Part shown: one piece after another, positions 35,073-43,845 of the stretch
How positions within the stretch are numbered: the first letter of the stretch is position 1
How the letters are laid out: each line of letters begins with the position of its first letter
NCBI RefSeq assembly: GCF_016863635.1
Contig: NZ_BOPG01000002.1
Location: 31,062-95,061, forward strand
Reading direction: 5' to 3'
Origin: Virgisporangium aurantiacum
GTDB taxonomy: Bacteria; Actinomycetota; Actinomycetes; Mycobacteriales; Micromonosporaceae
DNA: 64,000 nt
The notes under the pieces: generated by a model
Seen by the model: only the letters and a program-made list of their open reading frames with translations
Databases searched by the model: none
Told to the model about the DNA's origin: nothing
Made by a program: the position numbers and the translations under genes

Positions 35073-35096
35073 AACTAATTGCCTATGCAACTAATT
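35073..35096. promoter_or_regulatory. MarR-like operator upstream of the LLM oxidoreductase
   Basis: AACTAATT - GCCTATGC - AACTAATT is an AT-rich site unlike its surroundings. It contains the inner dyad TTGC...GCAA and two direct AACTAATT repeats, a layout common for MarR-family dimers. It overlaps the stop codon of the alpha-mannosidase gene and precedes the LLM/FMN-reductase pair. Confidence 0.5.
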
Positions 35097-38054
35097 CCCA
35101 GGGGTGAGGCGCAAGGTCACAACCTGGAAGGGGCGCAAGGTGATTCCGACGCCGCCGGCGGTTATTTCGGACGCCGTGAGCACCCGTTCGAGCAGGTCCG
35201 TTTCCGCCGCGGCGGCGACCGGGAAGTTCGCCGCGAGCGTGGCGCTCGCCCGTCCACCGAGCGCCTCGTACAGCCGCACCACGACGTCGCCGCTCCGGTC
35301 GTCGGCCAGCTTGACGGCCTCGACCACCACCGCGTCGGAGTTGACCGACACGAGCGGGACCACCACGGCGCTCCCCGGCTGCCGGCGGGCCGGCAGGTTG
35401 ATCCGGTAGCCGGCGCGCACGGCCGCGCCGATCGTGGCACCGGGCACGAGCGCGTAGCGGAACCGGTGCTCGCCCTGGTCGGTCTCCGGGTCGGGGAAGC
35501 GGGGCGCGCGCAGCAGCGAGAGCCGCACGGTCGTGGTGGTGCCGCCGTCGGGCCGCACGGTCGACGTCACGTCGTGCCCGTACGTGGAGTCGTTGACCAC
35601 GGCCGCGCCCCAGCCCGGCTCGCCGACGTGCACCCAGCGGTGCGCGCAGATCTCGAACCGGGCCGCGTCCCAACTGGTGTTGGTGTGGGTGGCCCGGTAC
35701 ACGTGGCCGAACTGGGTCTCCGATGCCGACCGGTCGGCCCGCACGTCGAGCGGGAACGCCGCCTTGAGGATCTTCTCCCGCTCGTGCCAATCGACGGTGG
35801 TCTCGACGTCGACCGTGCCGTCGCCCAGCGAGATCACCTGCTCGACCGTTGACGCGCCGAACGAACGCCGCACCACGACGGCGCCGGCGCGCACCTCCAT
35901 CGACGCGACATCGGTGAGGTCGGTGCCGGTGTTCCGGTAGTAGTGGTTGACGTCCCACGCGTCCCAGTTGGCCGGGTGGTCGGGGTGCAGCTGGAGCAGG
36001 TTCGCCGCGGCGCCCGGCGCGACCGCCTCCCGCCCGCCGGACACCACCGACGTGATCAGCCCACGGGCGTCGACCACGACCCGCAGGTCGCCGTCGTCGA
36101 GCACGTAGCCACCGTCGAGCGGTTCCGGCGCGGCCGGCTCCGCGGGCGTCCACTCGGGATGTGCCCCGCCGGCCGGGACCCCGGCCCGGCGGTGCGGCGC
36201 GGCGTTGAACACGACGGATCCCTGCCCCGAGCCGGCGAGCGCGCGTTGAGCGGCGTCGATGATGTCGGAGAGCTCGGCCGCGACCCCCGAATAGGTATCG
36301 CGGGCCTGGCGGTGGACCCAGGCGATCGACGACCCCGGCAGGATGTCGTGGAACTGGTGCAGCAGCACGGTCTTCCACAGCCGGTCGAGCCGCTCGTACG
36401 GGTAGTCGGCACCGGCGCGCAGGGCCGCGGTCGCCGCCCACAGCTCGGCCTCGCGCAGCAGGTGTTCGCTGCGCCGGTTGCCCTGCTTGGTCTTGGCCTG
36501 GCTGGTGTAGGTGCCGCGGTGCAGTTCGAGGTACAGCTCGCCCACCCACACCGGCGCGTCGGGGTACTCGGCGTGCGCGTCCGCGAAGAACTGGGCCGGC
36601 GCGGCGACGCGCACCTTCGGGGAGCCGGCGAGGTTCGCCAGCCGCCGGGCGCGGGCCATCATGTCGCGGGTGGGGCCGCCACCGCCGTCGCCGTAGCCGA
36701 ACGGGGCCAGCGATCGCGTGGCGCCGCCCTTCTCCTGGAAGTTCGCCACCGCGTGCGCGACCTGCTTGGCGTTGAACTCGACGTTGTACGTGTCGACCGG
36801 CGGGAAGTGCGTGAAGATCCGGGTGCCGTCGAGCCCCTCCCACCAGAACGTGTGGTGCGGGAACTTGTTCGTCTCGTTCCACGAGATCTTCTGGGTGAGG
36901 AACCACTTCGACCCGCTCAGCTTCACCAGCTGCGGCAGCGCCGCCGAGTAGCCGAACGAGTCGGGCAGCCACACCTCCTCGGTCTCGATGCCGAACTCGT
37001 CGAGGAAGAACCGCTTGCCGTGCACGAACTGCCGGGCCATCGCCTCGCCGCCGGGCATGTTGGCGTCGGCCTCGACCCACATGCCGCCGACCGGCACGAA
37101 CCGCCCGTCGGCGACCTTCTCCTTGACCCGCGTGTAGATCTCGGGCCGGTGCTCCTTGATCCACGCCAGCTGCTGTGCCTGCGACATCGCGAACACGACG
37201 TCGGGATCCTCGTCCATGAGCGACACGACGTTCGCGGTGGTGCGGGCCACCTTGCGCACGGTCTCCCGCAGCGGCCACAGCCACGCCGAGTCGATGTGCG
37301 CATGGCCCACCGAGTACAGCGTGTGCGCGCCGGAGTAGGCCGGCAGCGCCAGGGCGGGCGCGAGCTCGTCGCGGGCCGCGGCGGCGGTCGCTTCAAGATC
37401 GAAAAGATCGAGGACGTCGAGAGCGCGCTCGCAGGCCCGCAGGATCTCCCAGCGCCGCGGCGATTCCAGCGACAGCTGCCGCATGAGGTCGATCAGCACG
37501 TCGAGGTCGTGGGCGAGGTTCCACACGGTCTCGTCGAACACGGCGAGGTCGGCCCGGGCGAGGCGGTACAGCGGCTCGTCGCCGGCCGTCTGCGGGTCGC
37601 CGAGCGGGGTGGTGGGTCCGACGATCAGCGGGTTGGCGGCCGCCTCGACGTACAACTCCACCTGCTGCTCGGTGACGCGCACCCAGTGGCTCTTCGGGTG
37701 CAGCCCCTTCACCGGGCTACCGTCGGGCCGGTACACCAGGCCCTCGGCGGAGAAGCCCGGCCCCGGGTGGACGAACCCCAGGTCGAGCACGGCCTCCACG
37801 GTTCTGCCGGCCCACTCGGCCGGCACCTCGCCGGTGAACCGGAACCACGACGTGCCCCACGGCGGCCCCCACGGCTCGCCGACGGCGGCCTTGCCGTACC
37901 CGGCGGCCAACCCCTCGGCGACCGGCACCGGCTCACCGGGCGCGTGCCAGACCTCGACCGCCAGCGGCACCGCGTTCGGGTACACGGCGGGCCGGATGCG
38001 TTCGCGGAGCGTGCGGTCGAGCCGCGTCTCGATGACCCGCCGATCGTCGTGCAT
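35091..38054 (-). CDS. alpha-mannosidase (glycoside hydrolase family 38)
   Basis: The 987-aa cytoplasmic protein from ATG 38054 (MHDDRRVIETRLDR) has a GGAG sequence upstream. It has an N-terminal beta domain and a GH38 catalytic domain with zinc ligands in YSVGHAHIDSAWLWP (about residue 250). The nucleophile Asp lies in EVWLPDSFGYSAALPQ (about 361), with KISWNETNKFPHHTFWW and a zinc-binding His in FHDILPGSSIAWVH. The C-terminal beta-sandwich domain is typical. It hydrolyses terminal alpha-mannosides; no signal peptide is seen, so it acts on imported or internal glycans. A strong terminator separates it from the upstream amylase gene. Confidence 0.95.
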   Translation of the reverse strand: MHDDRRVIETRLDRTLRERIRPAVYPNAVPLAVEVWHAPGEPVPVAEGLAAGYGKAAVGEPWGPPWGTSWFRFTGEVPAEWAGRTVEAVLDLGFVHPGPGFSAEGLVYRPDGSPVKGLHPKSHWVRVTEQQVELYVEAAANPLIVGPTTPLGDPQTAGDEPLYRLARADLAVFDETVWNLAHDLDVLIDLMRQLSLESPRRWEILRACERALDVLDLFDLEATAAAARDELAPALALPAYSGAHTLYSVGHAHIDSAWLWPLRETVRKVARTTANVVSLMDEDPDVVFAMSQAQQLAWIKEHRPEIYTRVKEKVADGRFVPVGGMWVEADANMPGGEAMARQFVHGKRFFLDEFGIETEEVWLPDSFGYSAALPQLVKLSGSKWFLTQKISWNETNKFPHHTFWWEGLDGTRIFTHFPPVDTYNVEFNAKQVAHAVANFQEKGGATRSLAPFGYGDGGGGPTRDMMARARRLANLAGSPKVRVAAPAQFFADAHAEYPDAPVWVGELYLELHRGTYTSQAKTKQGNRRSEHLLREAELWAATAALRAGADYPYERLDRLWKTVLLHQFHDILPGSSIAWVHRQARDTYSGVAAELSDIIDAAQRALAGSGQGSVVFNAAPHRRAGVPAGGAHPEWTPAEPAAPEPLDGGYVLDDGDLRVVVDARGLITSVVSGGREAVAPGAAANLLQLHPDHPANWDAWDVNHYYRNTGTDLTDVASMEVRAGAVVVRRSFGASTVEQVISLGDGTVDVETTVDWHEREKILKAAFPLDVRADRSASETQFGHVYRATHTNTSWDAARFEICAHRWVHVGEPGWGAAVVNDSTYGHDVTSTVRPDGGTTTTVRLSLLRAPRFPDPETDQGEHRFRYALVPGATIGAAVRAGYRINLPARRQPGSAVVVPLVSVNSDAVVVEAVKLADDRSGDVVVRLYEALGGRASATLAANFPVAAAAETDLLERVLTASEITAGGVGITLRPFQVVTLRLTPGN

Positions 38055-38074
38055 ATCCCCGTACTCCAATCAAA

Positions 38075-38112
38075 TGGGCTCCCGTACACCCTATGGGGTG
38101 CACGGGAGCCCA
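38075..38112 (-). terminator. strong hairpin between amylase and mannosidase genes
   Basis: TGGGCTCCCGT ... ACGGGAGCCCA plus inner CACC/GGTG forms a stem of about 15 bp with one mismatch and a small loop. On the minus strand it follows the amylase stop (38128) by 15 nt and is followed by TTTGATT. Confidence 0.85.
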
Positions 38113-38127
38113 GATCTATAGCTTTCG

Positions 38128-40899
38128 CTAGGGCTTCGTCGTGTGGACGACCGGGTCGCCCTGGACTATCCAGACCTCGGGGCTGTTGATCGGCAGGAAC
38201 GACCGGTCACCGCCGGGTTCCCGGGTGTCCGGAACGGCGTCGCCGTTGGGCCGGTGCATGATGAAGTTCACCGGCACCGTGTCCGACACCAACGGGATCT
38301 GGTACACGGCCCAGCCGTCGGCGTCGACCGAGACCCGCTGCCACGGGGCACCCCACGAGATCTGCGCGAGCACCGCGGGGTCGACCGCATCGCCCCACAT
38401 GTGCAGGCCCCAGTCGGCGTAGTCGCCGGCCGGGCGGAAGTACCGCAGCGTCGCCGCGGTCACCGGCGGGCCGGCGTACCGCACCTCCCGCACGGCGCTC
38501 GTCACCTCGCCCCGGCCCGACGTCAGCACCGCCCGGTAGCGGATGGTGGTGCCGGTCGCCAGGTTCAGCGGGGTGAGGTTGTCGAACGCGGTGTAGACCG
38601 GCGACGACGAGTCGGTGCCGATCGGCGTCCACGCGCCGCCCGCGATGCTGCGGTCGATGCGCACCACGTGGCTCGACTTCTCCGGGTCGGCCACCGCCCG
38701 CACCTCGACGGTGCCGCGCACGTTGCTGCCCGCCGCCGGCACCTCGATCGTCAGGCTCGGCAACGGCACGGTCGCGCGCCGGACCGGGCTGGCCCGCTCG
38801 TGGCCGGCGTTGTCGAGCACCTCGGCCCGGTACTGCACGTCGGCGCCCGACGGGAGGCCGGACACGTCGTGGAACACCTGGTACGGCGCGGTGTCGTCGG
38901 TGCCGATCGAGCGCCACTGGCCGTTGCCGACCTTCGCCTGGAACGTCACCTCGTAGAACGACGACCCGCCGACCTGCGCGCTGACGTGCATCCGGCTGTT
39001 CGCGCCCGTGGCTGGCTCCGGCTGGGCGAGGCTGATCGACGGCGCGGCGTGCGAGCGGTCGAGCCGGTCGGTCGCCTGGTAGACGACGGCCGACAGCGGC
39101 GGCACGGTGAGCGTCAGGTCGCCGTTGGCGGCCGACCGGGCCACGCTCACTCCGTCACCGTAGATCTTTTTGAAGTTGACCTTCCGCCCGTACGTGGGGA
39201 TGGCGGCGGTGGCCGCCGCCTCGCTGTTGTTGAGCGCCACCACGTACTCGCGCTGCTGGCCGCGATCGATGCGGGAGAACGCGTAGACGCCCGCCGCGTC
39301 GGAGCCGTACCGGTGCTGGTGGGCGCCGTCGCGCAGGGCGGGGTGCTGCTTCGTGAGCGCGGCAAGCTGGTTGATCGACCGGTAGAGCGGATGCCCCGGT
39401 TCGAAGTTCGCCGTCGCGTGGGTGGCTGCGGTGCCCAGCAGGTCGTCGTCGAGGTACTCGGGCACGCGGCTGGCGAACATGGTCTGCCGGGCGTCCTGGT
39501 CGCCGCCGGGGCCGGTGAAGCCCTGCTCGTCGCCGTAGTAGATCACCGGGTTGCCGCGCGAGAAGTACATCAGCTCGTGCGCGAGCCGGTCGCGGGCCAC
39601 CCACTCGGCGTCGGTGGCGTCGGGGTTGTCGGCCTTGACGAAGCTGCCGATGCGTCCCATGTCGTGGTTGCCGAGGAACGTGGGCAGTTCGTAGACGTTC
39701 GAGTCGTCGTCGGTGTACCAGTCGTCGGCCTGGAAGAAGGCTCCCAGCGCGTTGGCGGGGCCGCTCTTCGACGCGAAGCCGCGCGCCGCGTCCTGGAACG
39801 GGAAGTCGAGCACCGACTGCATCTTGTTGCGGGTGGTGTACTGCGAGGTGAAGCTCTTGGTGGTGTCGAAGACCTCGCCGAACATGAAGAACTCGCGCTT
39901 GCCCTGGCTCCTGGCGTACTGCAGCACCTGCGGCCCGAACGCCTGCCAGAACGCGTCGTCGACGTGCTTCATCGTGTCGATGCGGAACCCGTCGACGCCG
40001 AAGTCGCGGATCCACGTCTTGTAGATGTCGATCATGCCCTGCACCACGCGCGGGTTCTCGGTGAACAGGTCGTCGAGCCCGAAGAAGTCGCCGTACTGCG
40101 AGTTCTCGCCGACGAACGTGGTGTCGCCGCGGTTGTGGTACAGGGTGACGTCGTTGAGCCAGGCCGGCTGCTTGAGGTTCTGCTCGGCCGGGTCGAGCAC
40201 GGGCTTGTACCCGGGCGGGAAGCTCGCGTCGGCGCTCAGCGGCGGGAAGCGGTTCGTGCCGGCGTAGTCGCGGTCGTCGAACGGCTGGCCGCTGGCGGTC
40301 TTGTACGGCGCGACGTCCTTGCTGACGTACGGCTTGCGGGCGCCGCTGTCGTAGCCGATCACGTCGGCGGTGTGGTTCGTGATGATGTCGAAGTAGACCT
40401 TCATGCCCTTTTTGTGGGCGGCGTCGACGAGCGCCTTGAGGTCTGCGTTCGTGCCCAGGTGCGGGTCGATCTGGGTGAAGTCGGTGATCCAGTAGCCGTG
40501 GTAGCCGGCCGAGGGGCCGTCCTCCAGTTGCACGGCCTTGTTCTTGAAGCTCGGCGTGAGCCAGATCGAGGTGGTGCCCATGCCCCGGACGTAGTCGATC
40601 CGGTTGAGCAGGCCCTTGAGGTCACCGCCGTTGTAGAAGCCCTTGCGGGTGGGGTCGAAGCCGGTGGTCAGGTAGTCGCCGGTGAGGCCACCGGTGTCGT
40701 TGGCGGTGTCGCCGTTCTCGAACCGGTCGGCCATCACGAAGTAGAAGTTCTCGTCGGTGACCGGGCCGCGCAGCGAGTGCCCGGCCCTATCGGTGGCCGG
40801 GTTGTTGCCATGAGCGGACGCTGTGGCGGGCGTCAACGCGATGGCGAGAGTCACGGGTAGCGCAGCGGCGAGCGCCCTTACCGCACTGCGTAGGAACAT
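38128..40899 (-). CDS. secreted alpha-amylase (GH13) with C-terminal accessory domains
   Basis: The 923-aa protein begins with a signal peptide (MFLRSAVRALAAALPVTLAI...ATASA, cleavage after about residue 29). The GH13 barrel has WITDFTQIDPHLGT, the nucleophile Asp in DGFRIDTMKHV (about 305), the acid/base Glu in FMFGEVFD (about 340) and the third Asp in FLGNHDMGR (about 412). After the barrel come a C-terminal beta domain, two Ig/FnIII-like repeats, and a final starch-binding pullulanase-associated (CBM41-like) domain (RYFRPAGDYADWGLHMWGD). It cleaves alpha-1,4-glucans outside the cell. The ATG is preceded by TAGTGT at 6 nt with no Shine-Dalgarno sequence. A hairpin terminator follows the gene. 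Confidence 0.95.
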   Translation of the reverse strand: MFLRSAVRALAAALPVTLAIALTPATASAHGNNPATDRAGHSLRGPVTDENFYFVMADRFENGDTANDTGGLTGDYLTTGFDPTRKGFYNGGDLKGLLNRIDYVRGMGTTSIWLTPSFKNKAVQLEDGPSAGYHGYWITDFTQIDPHLGTNADLKALVDAAHKKGMKVYFDIITNHTADVIGYDSGARKPYVSKDVAPYKTASGQPFDDRDYAGTNRFPPLSADASFPPGYKPVLDPAEQNLKQPAWLNDVTLYHNRGDTTFVGENSQYGDFFGLDDLFTENPRVVQGMIDIYKTWIRDFGVDGFRIDTMKHVDDAFWQAFGPQVLQYARSQGKREFFMFGEVFDTTKSFTSQYTTRNKMQSVLDFPFQDAARGFASKSGPANALGAFFQADDWYTDDDSNVYELPTFLGNHDMGRIGSFVKADNPDATDAEWVARDRLAHELMYFSRGNPVIYYGDEQGFTGPGGDQDARQTMFASRVPEYLDDDLLGTAATHATANFEPGHPLYRSINQLAALTKQHPALRDGAHQHRYGSDAAGVYAFSRIDRGQQREYVVALNNSEAAATAAIPTYGRKVNFKKIYGDGVSVARSAANGDLTLTVPPLSAVVYQATDRLDRSHAAPSISLAQPEPATGANSRMHVSAQVGGSSFYEVTFQAKVGNGQWRSIGTDDTAPYQVFHDVSGLPSGADVQYRAEVLDNAGHERASPVRRATVPLPSLTIEVPAAGSNVRGTVEVRAVADPEKSSHVVRIDRSIAGGAWTPIGTDSSSPVYTAFDNLTPLNLATGTTIRYRAVLTSGRGEVTSAVREVRYAGPPVTAATLRYFRPAGDYADWGLHMWGDAVDPAVLAQISWGAPWQRVSVDADGWAVYQIPLVSDTVPVNFIMHRPNGDAVPDTREPGGDRSFLPINSPEVWIVQGDPVVHTTKP

Positions 40900-40905
40900 C
40901 CACGC

Positions 40906-40911
40906 ACACTA
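40906..40911 (-). promoter_or_regulatory. -10 box of leaderless promoter for the amylase gene
   Basis: TAGTGT on the minus strand ends 6 nt before the ATG at 40899. Confidence 0.5.
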
Positions 40912-40947
40912 ACGCCCGGTGCCGGTCGCCGCGCCCTTGATGAGGCC

Positions 40948-41877
40948 CTAATCCGTTGCGTACCAGCGGTCCGCGAGCGACTCGAAGGTCGGCTCGTCCG
41001 GGTCTGGCAGGCGATCGAGGTATTTGCGCACGTTGCTGTAGTAGTGCAGCAGGGTCCAGGCCATCATGCGACGCCGGAACGCGGCGTCGGGTTCGAGCCC
41101 GTAGGCGCGCAGGGCGCGCCCGAGGAACCGGGCGTCGCCCTCGGCGACGAAACACCCGAGCCCGACGAACTCGTACTCGGCGGCGCCGCGCATGGCCGGC
41201 TCGAAGTCGAACAGCCCGGTGAGCCGGGTCCCCTCGGGTGCCACGAGCAGGTGCTGCCGCATGATCTCGGTGTGCAGCAGCACCGGCCCGCTCTCCGGCA
41301 GGTCGACGCTGTCGAGGAACGGCCCGATCTGCTCCACCCACGCCGGGGCCAGCCCGAGGCCCTGGTGCCGGGCGACGCACGTGGCCCGCTGCTGCGCCAC
41401 GAACCCGGCCCAGTCGTCCGGCCACCAGTCGTCGATCTCGGGATGGGGCAGCGCGTGGAGCGCGGCCATCGCCTCGCCGAGCTGGGTGGCCAGGCCGTCG
41501 CGGGTGGCGGGCCCCAGCGCGTCCCAGTCGATCTCCAGCGACTCGCCGCGCAGCCGGTCCATGAGGATGTAGCCCCAGCCGTCGCGCTCGCCGACCGCGT
41601 GCACCCCGGGCGTGGGGATCGGCAGCTTGTCGTGCACCGCGGCGAGCACCCCGGCCTCGACCGGAAGATCCTCGACGTACACCTCGGGGAAGAGTTTGAG
41701 CACCAACCGGCCGGCCGCGTACACCGGTAGCGATCCAGTCGGAAACGGGTGCAGACCGGACACGTCGGCACCGAGGTCACGGCACAATGCCTCGACCCCG
41801 GGCCGGAGATCGTCGTCGGTGAGCTCGTCGAAGTCTTCCTCGGATTCGGCCGGCGGCAGGGCAAGCTGTTGCTTCAC
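40948..41877 (-). CDS. aminoglycoside-phosphotransferase-fold (APH) family kinase
   Basis: The protein is about 309 aa from GTG 41877 (VKQQLALPPAESEED). It shows the APH/choline-kinase fold: LVLKLFPEVY with the ATP-binding Lys, GWGYILMDRLRGESL hinge, and LLHTEIMRQHLLV where the catalytic loop HxDxxxxN normally lies. The metal-binding segment GLFDFEPAMRGAAEYEFVGL follows. The catalytic Asp is replaced: LLHTEIMRQHL reads H-T-E rather than H-x-D, so activity or substrate may differ. The substrate is unknown and resistance should not be assumed. Longer frames upstream are judged non-coding. Confidence 0.85.
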   Translation of the reverse strand: MKQQLALPPAESEEDFDELTDDDLRPGVEALCRDLGADVSGLHPFPTGSLPVYAAGRLVLKLFPEVYVEDLPVEAGVLAAVHDKLPIPTPGVHAVGERDGWGYILMDRLRGESLEIDWDALGPATRDGLATQLGEAMAALHALPHPEIDDWWPDDWAGFVAQQRATCVARHQGLGLAPAWVEQIGPFLDSVDLPESGPVLLHTEIMRQHLLVAPEGTRLTGLFDFEPAMRGAAEYEFVGLGCFVAEGDARFLGRALRAYGLEPDAAFRRRMMAWTLLHYYSNVRKYLDRLPDPDEPTFESLADRWYATD

Positions 41878-41885
41878 GCTCGCCG

Positions 41886-41891
41886 AACCTA
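41886..41891 (-). promoter_or_regulatory. -10 box before the APH-family gene
   Basis: TAGGTT on the minus strand lies 8 nt before the GTG at 41877, with no Shine-Dalgarno sequence. Confidence 0.4.
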
Positions 41892-42005
41892 CCGGCACCG
41901 GGGCGCAATCTCCCGCCAATCGCTGCAACCTCCGGCGGCTCTGTGGCGTGTCGGTACGTATCCGATCGGCCAGCATGGAGGCCACGATCAAGGCGGGAGG
42001 GGGTA

Positions 42006-42614
42006 ATGCTGGACATGGCAATCCCGGGCGAGGAGGCGCGCGACGAGGATGACGCGCCACCCGCCCCGGTCCTGACGCCACCGGCACCGGCCGCCCCGAA
42101 AACCGCCCAGAAGGCCGACTTCGACGCGTTCTACCTCGCCAACTTCGACCGCTTCATCGTCCAGTTGCACGCCTACACCGCCGACATGGGCACCGCGCAG
42201 GACGTGGTGCAGGAGGCCTTTGCGCGTGCGCTGCAACGGTGGTCGCGGGTCTCGACCTACGACAACCCGGAGGCCTGGGTGCGCCGGGTCGCGTGGAACC
42301 TCGCCACCAGCAACTGGCGGCGGATCGCCCGATTCAACACGTTCATGCGAAAACAGACCGTCGAGCGGCACGTCGCCGAGCCCTCACCCGACCGGGTGAT
42401 GCTGGTCAAGGCGCTGGCCACGCTGCCGGAGTCGCAGCGCCGGGCGGTGGTGCTGCACTACCTCGGCGATCTCTCGGTCAACGACATCGCCGCGCAGGAG
42501 CGGGTAGCGCCCGGCACGGTCAAATCATGGCTGCACCGGGGCCGGGCCGCCCTGGCCGCGGCGATCACCGAATACAGGGAAAGCACACCCGGGACGGAGG
42601 TGCACGATGGCTGA
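42006..42614 (+). CDS. SigE-type ECF sigma factor
   Basis: The protein is about 202 aa from ATG 42006, preceded by GGGAGGGGG. Region 2 is FDAFYLANFDRFIVQLHAY...AQDVVQEAFARALQRW and WVRRVAWNLATSNWRR. Region 4 is LATLPESQRRAVVLHYLGDL, SVNDIAAQERVAPGTVKSWL, HRGRAAL. The pattern matches the actinobacterial SigE-family (SigE70-like) ECF sigma factors. The next gene overlaps by 8 nt and encodes a membrane protein with a short cytoplasmic N-terminus, a plausible anti-sigma or sensor partner. Confidence 0.93.
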   Translation: MLDMAIPGEEARDEDDAPPAPVLTPPAPAAPKTAQKADFDAFYLANFDRFIVQLHAYTADMGTAQDVVQEAFARALQRWSRVSTYDNPEAWVRRVAWNLATSNWRRIARFNTFMRKQTVERHVAEPSPDRVMLVKALATLPESQRRAVVLHYLGDLSVNDIAAQERVAPGTVKSWLHRGRAALAAAITEYRESTPGTEVHDG

Positions 42615-43845
42615 CCCGGGAGACGTTGAGGTGCAGGAGATGTTCGCCCGGTTCCGGGCCGAGTCGATCGCCGACCACCCGGCCCCCGACCTGGCCAGGG
42701 TGCGTGGAATGGCCCGGCGCCGGCAGGTCACCCGGCGCACGATGCTCTCGGTGGCGGCGCTCGCGCTGGTCGCCGTGCCGGCGGTCGGTCTCCGGCTCGC
42801 CGCCCAGGACGTTCACTCACCGTCGACGGGCGGGCCGCCGCAGCAGCAGGTGTCCGGCGCGCCGACCGAACGGCCGCCGGACTCGCCGTCGACCGCCGCG
42901 TCGGTCTCGTCGGCGACCCTCCAGAAGCCGGTGACCAAGGCCGACATCATGGTCGCCACGATCACCATCCCGAACTGGCCGAAACAGCGCGACGTCTGCC
43001 CGTCGGGCGAGGTCAACATCGGCAAGCTCGGTGCGGTGACCATGGACCAGCAGTTCTCGGTCGGCAAGGTCATCACGTTCGACGTCGACCGCGACGGCGA
43101 CGAGGAGGCCGTGGGGATCTTCTCGTGCGGCTACGAGAGTGCCGTCGACCAGGTGCTGGCGGTCGGCCGGAACGACCAGGGCGGCCTCCGCACGCTCGGG
43201 CGGGTGGTCGCCAGCAGCGACGCCGACCCGCTGATGGACGTGCTCGACGTGCGCACCGGCACCGACGGCGCGGTCGACGTGAACGTCGGCGAGCGGATCG
43301 ACCAGGCGGAGCCGGAGTTCGTCGAGAAGCAGTGGCGGTCGTACCGCTGGAACGGCCAGAAGTTCCCGCAGGTGGGCGGCGAGCGGCAGTTCACGCCGAT
43401 GGCGCCGGCGACCGACGTCGGGCTGTCGGTCACCACGGGTCCGTTCGGCGCGCCGGCGGCCGGCGTGTGGACCGGCACCGTCACGGTCACCGTCACCAAC
43501 GCCGGCCCGAACCGGGCCCCCGGTATCTACCTCGACCTGTACGTCTCCAGCGGCGACGGCGCCGCCCTGAGCAAGCCGCTCAAGGTGACGCCGGAGTGCA
43601 CCACCGAGGACGTCCGCGTCGACGGGCGGCTGACGGGCGTGCACGTGATCTGTCACCAGCCGGCCCTGGCCAGCGGCGCCAACCGGACGACGGCGTTCCA
43701 GGTGCGGCTGCCGACGGCGAACGGCGCCCGCGACCTGAACGTGTCGGTGTTCGGCTACGCCGAGCAGCCCGGCGTCCGGGCGCTCCGCGACGTCGGTCCG
43801 CAGGCCAACTCCGCCATCCTCACGCTGGCGGCGCCGGCGCGGTGA
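42607..43845 (+). CDS. membrane protein paired with the sigma factor (possible anti-sigma)
   Basis: The 412-aa protein has a 45-residue cytoplasmic N-terminus (EMFARFRAESIADHPAPDLA, RVRGMARRRQVTRR), one TM (MLSVAALALVAVPAVGL), a Ser/Pro-rich linker and a large exported domain. That domain has a possible FG-GAP-like motif (FDVDRDGDEEAVGIFSCGYE, about residues 160-180) and an Ig-like region (VTVTNAGPNRAPGIYLDLYV). The start lies inside the sigma-factor gene (8-nt overlap), so the two are coupled. No zinc-binding anti-sigma motif (HxxxCxxC) is present, so anti-sigma activity is only an inference from position. Confidence 0.85.
   Translation: MADPGDVEVQEMFARFRAESIADHPAPDLARVRGMARRRQVTRRTMLSVAALALVAVPAVGLRLAAQDVHSPSTGGPPQQQVSGAPTERPPDSPSTAASVSSATLQKPVTKADIMVATITIPNWPKQRDVCPSGEVNIGKLGAVTMDQQFSVGKVITFDVDRDGDEEAVGIFSCGYESAVDQVLAVGRNDQGGLRTLGRVVASSDADPLMDVLDVRTGTDGAVDVNVGERIDQAEPEFVEKQWRSYRWNGQKFPQVGGERQFTPMAPATDVGLSVTTGPFGAPAAGVWTGTVTVTVTNAGPNRAPGIYLDLYVSSGDGAALSKPLKVTPECTTEDVRVDGRLTGVHVICHQPALASGANRTTAFQVRLPTANGARDLNVSVFGYAEQPGVRALRDVGPQANSAILTLAAPAR

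Noticed and set aside
35943..38189. Plus-strand open frame of 748 codons opposite the alpha-mannosidase
   Set aside because: Its translation is low-complexity Arg/Val/Gly; the minus-strand GH38 frame accounts for the region.
38143..40860. Plus-strand open frame of 905 codons opposite the amylase
   Set aside because: It is an exact antisense shadow of the GH13 gene, which has a signal peptide and all catalytic residues.
40948..41877. Aminoglycoside resistance gene
   Set aside because: Only the general APH fold is visible, the catalytic loop is altered, and such genes are common in actinomycetes without a resistance role.
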